A stretch of DNA of 64,000 nt, taken from Litoditis marina. Lineage: Eukaryota > Nematoda > Chromadorea > Rhabditida > Rhabditidae. The stretch is from contig OZ038436.1 in assembly GCA_964036275.1 (NCBI GenBank), positions 2,442,214 to 2,506,213 on the forward strand, read 5' to 3'. A program made the translations under genes and the position numbers. This document shows, one piece after another, positions 19,414-31,400 of the stretch (position 1 is its first letter; every line of letters starts with the position of its first letter). Under the pieces are notes generated by a model. The model was not told the DNA's origin and did no database searches. It worked only from the letters and a program-made list of their open reading frames with translations.

Positions 19414-22400
19414 CTATTGGCGCGGGGCGCCACTACCGCCGCCGCCTCGACTGCTGCCACGGTATCGGTTCTGTAACGGATAAACACATGAAACACGCCC
19501 ACCACGTATTTACACAGGGTGTGATAAACTTGACAACCTGATCAGCATAACATTACTTAATAGGGATAATTATAGAGAACACTTCTACCAACGCATATAC
19601 AAATTTCCCTTCAAAAACGAGCCTGCTTTTCAGATCAAACCCGTGAATCGCAAACATTTTAGCACTTGAAAATTCATTGTCTGAATAGGGAAAAAACTTC
19701 GCCAACAGCGACGAGAAAATGGAGAATCGCCTAATTTCGATGTCAACGTTCCCGTACCCGTAGTTGAATGAAAAAAAATCACGGATTTCAAACTTAATCA
19801 ATAATCAACGTTATTATTTTTTGCTCATTTATACATTAAAGTTATAATTCCATTCATAACATGAATGTAAAAATGAACTGAAAAAAAAACAATTCAACTT
19901 TATTTAATGTAATTATTACCTGATGGTTACCGCCGCGAGCTCCCCCCGCCCCTCCGCGGTAGTTCTGCGACTTGTGATGAGTCTGCTGCGGTTGCTGCTG
20001 CTGTTGTTGGTAGTTCGACTGTGCATTGTCTACCGTCTGTTCCGCCAACTTTGACGCCTCGTCGGCTGAAAGCAGACACCATGCGACTTTGTTGTGAACA
20101 AAATTTTGATGAAAATCAGGAGTTTCAACTGGATTAGGATTACTAAATTGAAAACTGGTCGAAAACTGAGGTTTTCAACAGTAAAGTTCGACAATTATTG
20201 AATTTGGAGTAGATTAAAATCCCGATTTTGAAGAAAATTGGGTGAATCAATGAACGATCCTACAAAGTCTACGTTTGGCTGAAAGTAACAAATGAAATAC
20301 ATAAATGTACGTGTGAACACAAGCGTATTTCACGTAAGATGAAGATCCCAATATCACGTAATAAAAAGGAATACTTAATACTTAATGAATGAATACTTAA
20401 TGAAGAACAAACAAGTCACAAAATACTGTATTCATTATTATATTATATCCAGAAAAGCGAGACTCCGAGACTAGGTACTCTATACTTTTCGGCTTGCGCA
20501 CACATGACACAATATGGCGGCTTTGGAATCCCGCTACGAGCCTTAACGTGAGATCTCACTACCACATAGAGACGTGATACTAAACTGTCATCACGTGAAA
20601 GCTGTCCATTATTACATTATGTGAGATGAATATTTGATTTACACTCACGACTGACCAGTGATTTTTCTACGAGAAACTAACAAAATATGCCCAACTTTTG
20701 CGTCGTTTTATTCACGACCAAACAATGCATCATCGTTTGACACCTGATTTCACCTTCATATAAAAGGACTGAACGTGTGAACGCTAGCGTTTTTCACGTG
20801 AGATCCCAATATCACGTGAACACGTGACAAAAACCGACCTTTCCGTTTGGGACAGAAGATTCTCGCGTGCGCGTAATCTCCGCCCTTCTGAGTGCAGTAG
20901 GTGCAGTGCAGATTCTCGCGGGCGTCCGGGCATCGCACAAGGCGGTTCACCATCAGACTGAAACATTCCGGTGCGTTAGTTATCGCGCCAGATCCATCTA
21001 TTAATATGGATACGACAGTAAAACGCACACATCCCCGCGCTGATATAAAACCAAGATGCGAACTGTGGCCGTATTTTGTAAGCCCAAGTAGCCATGTAAG
21101 TTACATGGGCAAATATTGGATGAAAAAGTATTAACTGCTACTACTCTTGATTCAACATTTCTTTGCACATTTTTGAAGAACTAAATGGCACCTTTGAGAA
21201 CAAACAAAATACATAAAGACTATCAAAAGCTGAGCCAGATATAAGCGATTGAAAATTTGCTCATGTTGTCGCGGGACGCGATCTCTAAGTCTCTCTCTCT
21301 CTCTCTCGCTTGTAGTTTGGTCAGGTCGGCCAGACATGGTCGTCTGATCTAGGTTAGTTCCGCCCACTTAGTATATAAGGGGCATTCCGGTCATTTGGGG
21401 CACTCACTCACATCTTCTCTCTCTGCAGTGTGATGTACATAGAACTAATAAATATATAATACCACACTGTGTTGATAACAAGGCAATCTAACACTGAACG
21501 TCGCCGAGACACATGTAACTTACATGGCTACTTGAGCTTACAAAATACGGCCACTGGGCACTTGAGTCGCGACCCCTCCAAAACAGTTGGCGAACTGTAT
21601 TGGAAGGGGTCGCGACAATATGTGAGATACCCCGGTTAGCTAACCGGAGGATCCTTAACTTTTGCTTCAACTGGGCTAGGGGACCAATAAATTTTGTGAT
21701 AAATCTGGGTTTATCGGGTAATTGCCCAGGGGTGACCTATTACTTTCATCTTTTCTGTGGTGGTTATGTGTAACTGTTCAATCAACCCCCAAACCGGCAC
21801 TAATCCACCTATGGTCGCGACTCAGAAAAGAGAGGGGCATACACCAGCAAGGTTGTCCGAATAGTCATGAAAATTCGAAAAACGGACTACTTTTCAGCCG
21901 AAAACATGAAAATCGGTCTACCTTTGATGAAAAATTTCAAAGTTTCACGTGTTCACATCTGAAAACGGCTTACTTATTGTCGCTTAGTCAGACCTTACTG
22001 GTGTATGGAGAGGGGTATCGCGAGCTTCCAGAAGAAATAAGAAAAGGAGAACCTTGGTGATGTATGATTATGAAAACAAATACAATTGTGAAACCAACGT
22101 GTGTCCAATGTATTCGGCGGCCGGTTTCCCCTTGCTCTTGCAATAGGTGCACTCCTTCTTCGTATCTATCACTGGCACATCGGAGGGCACGATTGTCTTC
22201 ACCACCTGCAATGAAATAATTATGTTAATATAATAGTAATAACAATACAAAAAATCGATATCAAACCTGATCTTGTGTGCTTGCGTCTTGTCAGACGTGA
22301 TATTTTCTAAATCTTAGCGAAAAATGATTTTTCTCCACGGGTTTTCTCTACCAATTTGAACAACTTTACTGCGATATGTATGGAAATCTATAAAAAAAAT

Positions 22401-25400
22401 ACAAAAAAAATCGATATCCAACCTGCTCCTCGTGCTCTTGTGTCTTCTCTACCGGGGGTTGTGGTTCGGTGACCTCCTCCGGCTCCTCCTTCAAAAGGGG
22501 CGGGGCGAGTGGCGCGGCTGGCGAAGGCTCGTCTGGCGGCGATTGAGAGTCAGTGTCCCGAGCAGTGTCGGTGTCTGAAAGCGTTTTCAAGTCAAGTCAA
22601 GTCAAACTCAATTTTTCAATTTTGGGGTACTACGGGCGTAATTTATGAAAATTTTCAATTTTTTAGGCGTATTTTGGCGTTGGCTTGTTCACGTAGTTGT
22701 GTAACTGAACCTGTCTGAAAGCGGACAATTGTGGGTTTCATGTACCTAATAAAAATTATGTAACAACCAAAAAGAGTGGCAACAAATACCCATTTCGATT
22801 CATTCGAGAAAAGTAACTTCAGATTCTGTTTTGCATCGAAAACACACATTTTTGAGCAATGAGGGTCTAAAAGGTCTAAAAAAGTGTAAGGTCTAAAAAA
22901 CTACACGTTTTAGCGACAATAACGAGTATTTCCTCGAATAAGTTCCTGGTAATGAATTTGTATCGAAAATAGATATTTCATCATCTAGATGAGTTTACTT
23001 CAATTGGGTATACCTGCCAACTGGAGAACCATCTTCTCTGGCTCTCTTCTCTTCATTTCCGAGGACGCATTGGGAGTGTCAGAAACCTGCAAAACAATAG
23101 TATGAAACAGTAATTTAGCAATGCTGCAGGTATTTAGCCATATTCCACAAAGGAAGTTCGATTTTGTTCGTTGCTCGATCGAATCACCCTGTTTTCATTG
23201 AAAACGGGATTTCGGGCCACCTTTCATTCTGGCAATAGTCGTGGTACTTACTGTTGAACACCTCTCTCTCACCCAGTTTTATAGTTTGGTTATTCGAATA
23301 AAACTCCTGGTTTTCAATAAATATAAATTTTTGTGAGTCGTCCCACGTATGATATTCCATATCCTTCAAAGATGATAGGGTCATACACCGCCAGCAAACC
23401 CTCCTACTTCTCTGTGTCGCCACTCCGTTCAAACCGCGATTTTCACTCATTTTCAAAGAAATTTGTGGGAGCACTGAGCACGGTTGATATAAACTCACGA
23501 ACTCCACTCTTTCATGACAACTTTTCGGGAACCTAAGTCAGGAGCCCTACGGTGTATGTATCATCCTAACACAAACATTCGAACCTTCATGTGAGCTCAA
23601 CTTTCCATGCTTTATCCAATTATTGAAATTTAAACATTGAAATGAAACTTTTGAAAACAGTTCGAAATCGTACCTTCATATGTGCGACTCCCTCTTGCAG
23701 GCTGTCTAACGGGACCGACTCCTCTCTTTCTCTCGTGTCTCCTCGCACCGATGATCTTTCGCCGTCTCCACGACTCTCACTCGAGGCTGATGTTTGACGG
23801 GAGAACGACTGAAACACACAGACGACAATAAAGAACATAGATATATAGATTTATTCGCGATTCAACATGTGACTCGACCCGATTATTATGGGTTGACAAA
23901 TGGGTTGACCAGGTAACACGTTTAAGGTTACCTGATAGGGTTAACGAAATACTGGGTTAAATGAATAATTCGCCGAAAAAAACAAGCTCAAATATAACAA
24001 ACTCTGATACCCTCACCCTATTTCCCGACCGCGAGTTGTAGCCGCCGTTGTACGAGCCTCCGTTGCGACCTCCACGATTCATGAATCGATTACCTAAAAA
24101 AAGAGACTTATATTGGCGAATTTATTGTTCACAGAATTTGATCGAAAATCGGGTGTTTTATCAGGGTAACCGTACTACCAAACCAGATGGAAAGTGAGGT
24201 TTCCACCAGTGAAAGTGACAACTGTTGAATCTATTTGAATTCAAAATCCGGATTTTGAAGAAAACCGGGTGATTCAATCGACAATCCAACAAAGTCGCCC
24301 TGCGTTTGACTAGGATGAAGCTGAATATATACTTTTAATCGGTTGAAAGTGTAGGAGGCTTCAATTACACTGTTAGAAACCAGGAATTCAAATTGTTACC
24401 CCTGTATGTATTACTAGGATGTATTACTATTGTACATTTCCCTAATTTACGCAATTTGCCGAAAAATCAACGGGATCAAACAAAAAACTACAAACAAACA
24501 AGAAAACCATATAACTAACCCCTGGGCGACGGTGCCCCATAGTGCTGTGGCGCCACCATGTTGTGTGGTGTGTTGTAGAGGTGGGGTGGGCCGCCGGCTT
24601 GGGCCACCGGCAGCATCCAGTGTCCGCCCGGTCCCTGGACCGGACCAGTCTGATGAACCATTTGGAGAGGGGGCGGGGCGCCACCAGCTCCTCCCATCAT
24701 GGGAGGCGCCATATGGTCGAAACCGCCACCTGGCATCTGAAGAGCACAATCAATGATAATTATAAGAATAGAAACGAATAGAAATGATAATAATAATTGC
24801 GCGACAACTCGTCTCTCGTCCGCGTCCCCTAACATGCGACAACTAGTCCCCACTGTTTATGACCACTAGACTAAATACAGGTTTGAAAAGCAAATTAAAT
24901 ATTGTAAACTTTACTGCTTATTATTGAACACAGCTTAATTGTGAATACATTCAAAAGATTGGCTTTGTAGTAGTTAAGTGTTCGACCTAAATCCCCCCCC
25001 CCACAACAAAACTGAGGTAGAAGTTAAGAATCCCCAGGGACCCAGGTCAGATTACTGGGTATTTATGTTTCGAGTATGAGCGTACCTGCACCATAACGGG
25101 GCCGGCGGGAGTCTGATAGGGAATCATCTCGGGGGGACCCGCCGGGTGCTCGTTCGCCTGAGGGTGTTGGTCCATTCCACCGGGCGAGGCTGTGGCTGAA
25201 ACATTCAGATGAACAAACATTTCACTTTCACACTTTACTCTTTTATCCCTCTCTATAAACATATTGAATTAGTGTACAAGAAAGTTTCATACCATTGTTC
25301 AAGATAAAGTATTTGATCAATAAAAATGGATCATTTTTTGACCAATAAATTTTGACACTATTTTACCAAGGACATGATTTCGCATGAAAATAATCAAATT

Positions 25401-28400
25401 TGCATCACTCACAAATTTTACAAACGTATTTCAACAGTTTTGACTATTCAAACCACTCTTCTAGAAAATGGCCTCACCTCGTCCGCTCTGTCTGTACATG
25501 AATGTCATGGGTGGAGCGGCGCCCATGGGTCGCATAGATATCGATCCATCTGCTGCCGGGTAGATCAGCTGCTGCTGCTGGCCGTAGCCCTGCAATGATG
25601 CATCATAGATGAGATAGATTCGGTTTGAGGGTTTGAACAGTTAGAGAAGAGCGCTTCGGTCCTTTAAACTGCAATACATTCTTCAATTGCAGTTTAAAGG
25701 ACCGATACGTTGCGATTATTCCACATAATCATCCTACTTCAAACATCCCCCCCCCCCCACAGAAAAAGAAGAAAGTTATAGATCGTATTTACCCAATAAA
25801 TCCAGAATTATTGGTAAAAGTTAAAGAACCTCTAGCCCAGCGGTCATACGTAAAATACACCCTTGTTCTGTTATTGGCTAATGGCTATTGCTCACTTTTG
25901 CCCGATTACGATTGTGCCATGATAACTTTTTGGGTTAAATGTTGAAGATTCTAGACAAAATTACTATCATTTTGTGTTTTCGGGGCTGCTCATGCTCACT
26001 TTTTTCGCCCCGACTTGGAACCATTTCACGTATGCCAGCGGTTTATGAAAGCGTGTAGGATCCCCCGGTCAGACAACCCGGGCATCGCATCTATGCTTGT
26101 AAATCTTTGGTCCAGTAAACACTCAATTCTATAACCTTTTTGATTTAAAGCGTAAAGTTGTTTGTTATGATTTCTGCTATTCAAGCAGTCAGTGAAACAT
26201 TTGGGTGAACCAGTGAATCAGAGCGACAGCCGGCCATCCACCAGTAAGATCCGACTGTTCGAGAGAAAAAAAAGAGGCTATTTTTAGATGTGAACTTGTG
26301 AAAAACAATTAATTCACATCAAATATATGCAAATTTTTAAGAGTTCGACATAAAGGAGGTCCGTTTATGAAATTTTTGGCCCAAACGTGGTGCGACTTTG
26401 TTGGATGCTCCAAATAATCATAAGGACAACTTTACTGTGGCCGTATTTTCTAAGCTCAAATAGCCGGGTAAGCTATTTTAGCAGAATTCAAATAGTGTAA
26501 GTGTACTACACACTACTAACTCACTTGGTTTGCTTTTCATCTTGCATATATGTAAAACTAGCAAACCTCCGCTGAATTAGCAGAAAATATAATGAAATAG
26601 TCGTAACTTGAATTAGAAATCGCTCATTGAAGTTTTGCTGAAATAGCTTACCCGGCTATTTGAGCTTACAAAATACGGCCACCTGTGGCCGTATTCACCA
26701 ATCCTCGGGAAGCTAAAATACCTTCCCGCGGGAAGGTAGAGCACGAAAATAGTTTGCTGGTGAGGAGGGTCCAAAGGCGCGGGAAGCTTTTTTACCTTAC
26801 CGGGATCTTGGTGAATACGGCCACCTGGTGTGAGCCGCCCAGTAAACCTGAAACATCTCTACATACCTGAGGTTGGACTACAAACAGAGGTCCTCCAGCG
26901 GGATACATGGGCTGACCAACGTACTGGGGCTGGCCCTGGCTGCTCGGCATCATCTATAATAATAATAATGAAACGAAAAATAATACCATAAAGTTCATGT
27001 ATCAATTACGTGTAGCTAATCTACAGAAAGCAACACGCTTTTCCATTTAAAACATTAAAATACGTATAAATTAATACGTTTACATTTTAAAAAAGACAAA
27101 TGTTCGCGTTTTCGGCGTAAATGTAGCTCGTTTTTCCACTTTTTATGACTATTCTGCAAAGTTTGCAAGAGTGTGAATACTAAAGTTTGGTAATCTTTAG
27201 CTAAATTTCTGTAGCTTTGTTACACTTTTGTGTAATAAATATTACTATTATTATTATTACTGACCATGATAGGCTGTCCCTGAGCGGTGGGTACAAACGA
27301 GGGACCGGGTCCCCCAGTTGATGACGTCATCAATGGCTGGGGCTGATTGGGCGGGGGCATGTACATCACAGTCGGCTGCTGCGCTTGCTGCTAAAACACA
27401 TGAACACGTTACTGGTTAGGCCGCTTTCATACTTTTTACGTCGGCGTTTAACGCCGGCGTTAATGTGAAGAAAACATGCGCATCGATTTTATTGGCGTTA
27501 ACGCCGGCGCGAATCAATACGTATGTTTTCTTCCCTATTAACGCCGGTGTTGAACGCCGACGTAAAAAGTATGAATGCGGCCTTATTCCGACCGTGCTCA
27601 GACGTGAGCGAGGTTCAGATATTGTCATGTAATAGAATGCTGCTGAAACACACGAACAAGTTAGTCCGCCAGATAAATGGTACAATCCCTGTTGACCGTT
27701 GTTCTTTCAATTTTTAGAGGGGGGGGGGGAGGGCGTTCTGGCCGCGAGGTCGGTCGAAATTTCGGTCATGCATGGTAAAACGAGACTATTGTTGAAATTA
27801 TAGTTTTCAGAACCCTGATTGCAATACACAATGAGTGATTCAACGGAGCAACCAATGAAATCGCCCTATGTTTGCTGCGTCTATGTACACCGCCTCGTAA
27901 TGTGGTACGTGGTGACATGAACAAATGCCTATGAACCACAACAAAGTATAATAGGGTTGTTAAAGTCGAACTAGAAACTCGACTCAAAAAAAAACTCGAA
28001 ACTTCTCAAAACTCGATTTTTCGCCAAACGCGAAAACTCGTAATTTTCCAACATTCGAAATCTTGAACTCGATTAACAAGCCTAGACCCCTAGACTGTTA
28101 ACCAACCTGCTGTTGATAGTGTTGCTGCTGCTGTGCGTAGTACTGCGTGCCGCCTCCTGCCGTATGGTGGACGGGCGTCTGATTCCCCGGTTGGTCGCTG
28201 TCGTATCCGGATGAGATTCCCGTGGTAGAGAGAGCTGGAGCAGACTGCATTGAAGCAACACCTGGGCAGGACCAGATCAAAGACTGCATTGCAAACACGT
28301 GTAGAATTACTCTCCGCCATACCCTTTACATTAATAATAATTAATGATCCTGTTCTATGTTCTAAATGACCATTGGTACATTTTTTCGGAATTTTTGCAG

Positions 28401-31400
28401 TTTCGTTCTTTCAACCAAAAATGAATAAGGTAAGGCCCCCCATTTTTCAAATCAAATATACTCCGAAATGGCCCAATTTTTAGTTCTGAAAACCAGCAAA
28501 TTTGTAGCGATTTCGCAGAAAATGAGCCCGTTCTTCCAACTTCATCCGTTACTCAGGCAGGTTCCCGAAGTATTAGGGTTATAATTTATAATGTATTACA
28601 ATGTATCATGTAGATGTAATACGAATGCACTCACCCATTCTCGGATCACCATAATGCGTGGCGACGGGGCCTCCTGTGGCGTGGTGCATTGGCAGCATGC
28701 CAGCAGGATGTCCATTCATGGTCATCGGCTGCATTTGCATCAACTGCTGCGGGTGCGCGGGGGGACCGCCGCCCAGCAGACCCGGACCCACGTTCGGCAG
28801 CCTCAAATTATAAATATAGGTGGGATAGTGTCGGCATCCGGCATACACCAATCACCAGTTATTTTATCGGAATTTTTCCAGTTCCGTTCTTTCGACCAAG
28901 AATGAATAAGGTAAGGCCCCACGGTCTCAACAGCATAGTCGAGATAGATCGAAAAACGGACCTCTTTTCACCTAATCGAGAAAACAGGGGTACTTTTTCA
29001 TTTAAACCATGCAATCTCACGTATGTGATGTGAGCCGAAAAACGGGTTATTATTCATGGTGGTCATACCCTAACGGTGTATGAGTGTCGATTTAAGGGTT
29101 TGAAGTCTGAACATCATCTCCACAGCGGAAAAGTTGAAGATCACTCGGTCAGTAAACCGGGGTGTATCGCACCTATGACTCTAACACCTAAAAGCTCAAT
29201 AATTCGTCAAAATGAAGCACACTTCATCTGGAATGAACCATAAACGTACTGCTGCTGCTGTGGTGCTACTGTCCCGAGATGCTGCTGAGCATATGCCCCG
29301 ACCTCCTCGTTGTACTGTTGGTGGTACTGCTGCTGAATGCCGGGCACGGACGCCGCACGATGTTGCTGCGGTGGGGGGCCAGACTACAAATAATTAACTA
29401 ATATAGTACTTCGATTTAATACAAATAGCACACAACTATACGAAACAAACTGATTTCATATCCAAGTAAAGTGATCCGAATAGCCCGAACAATTCGAAAA
29501 CTGACCCTTCTTTCGCCAAAATGGGACAAATTGGCCTACTTTTGTTCAGAAATCCTAACGTTTCAGACTTTTCACGAACGTAAACATCCGCACTCTATGA
29601 ATATGTATGAGGTCGAATGAAAAAAAAATTGACTTTCCCAGCAATTTGGAATTGAAGTCGACACTCTTCCATATAATGCACACAAATGTTTCATGCGTTG
29701 CTTACTCGATACATGCTCGATCCCTGATGGCTATTGTCGGGAGGCTGCCCATAGGCTCCGGGAGATTCGAAACCAGGCCCCTGAAAAGATTTGAGATGAA
29801 TCAAAAAAATGACGTTACAATATATCACGTGAAGCCAAACTTTAGGTAATTCAAAATGTTCTCTATGACTTTTCCTTGTAATCCAATTTCGCAACAAACC
29901 ATGAACATAAATACACTATGTTATTCAGAAAGGACGCCGCAAACAGAAACAAAACAGATGACACAAATATCTACATATAAAATTTAAACCTTTTATCATA
30001 GCTTCATAGCTAGAATCAGTGGAGAGAAATTAAAAATAATCCGTTTTTACAGCGATCATGTCAAACTTTTCTGATAAATGTTAAATGCGCCAAACACCCA
30101 CCTTGTTATTCATCGTTTTGTAGTCGAAAACCATGTCTGGATTGTTAACTGAAAAGAAAAGCAAACACTGGTTATTTGAAAAAGGGAGAGGCGATCTGGG
30201 CGATAGAAACGTGTGCCTTTACTGCCAAACTATATTTTATAAAAAATAAATTATGCCAAATATGAAATGTTACTCAGTTACTCTCATGATCAAACATTAC
30301 AGGGTACTACTAAACCTCAAATTTTATACTCAGAATAAAACCGGTTATTGTTCTTAAAACATACTACGTATGCTATCTCTAGGAAAGAAATAAATTCTCT
30401 CTCAAGGGTGACCACAGGTTGCACCCCGTGCAACTCTTCTAAAGGAGGGGGATCGTTAAGGTTCCGCGAAGAGTCGAAATTGGGGCAGTATTTGCCCTTT
30501 TCGGTGGATTTTTGTCCAATTCACCGAAATTTTCACACATTTTCGGCCAATTTATATGTTTTAAAGGGGAGGGGTCGTACCGGCTGCAATGCCGGTCAAT
30601 TTAGTGGTCACCCCTGTTCTCTCTAAATACTGAGCGAAGTTTGAAGATTATTCCACGTAACGTACATAGCAGTAAGGTGGGACTGTTTTAAAGATGGCCT
30701 GACAGAAACCAAATCTCGTGCCTTGCGCTCCACGGTTAGTTAATCAACGCGAACGCGCCCCAAAACCGAAATGTCCGCTAATGATTTTGTGGTTAAGGGA
30801 TCCACAAAATACCAAGAAAATGGTTTTTATACCGCATTTACATTGGAGCGACGGAATTGACCGTCGAGCGCAAGCCACGAGATTAGGTTCCTGTCAGACC
30901 ACCTTTAAGAGTCAAAGGATTAAAGGGGGACAATTTTTCTGCTATTGACAAAAATATAGCCGTTTTATACATTCACTTACCATATGTGGCGTTGTTATAT
31001 TGAGATTGTTGATGATGATTTCGCATATTTCGCGAATATTCTCGGTAAGCGTTCGGATGTTGTTGTCCCGTGTTGTGTTGAGGCTGCTGAAAGAGGACAT
31101 TTCGGCAAAAGGATGACGTTGTTGCCATACAGCAGCAAAGTTGTCCGAATAGTCAGAACAATTCGAAAAACGGACTACTTCTTCGCCGAAAACAAGAAAA
31201 TCGGTCTACTTTTGATGGAAAAATGATGAATTTTCACGTATTCACATCTAAAATGGACTACTTTTTGTGGCTTCGTCGAACCTTACTGGTGTTTGGTTGT
31301 TACATAGTTGAAGAAGGACGATCATACGTGAGGTGACTTTGTTGTACACACAAATTAATTGAAAATTGGGTGTTTCACCTGAATAACCATACTACAAAAC

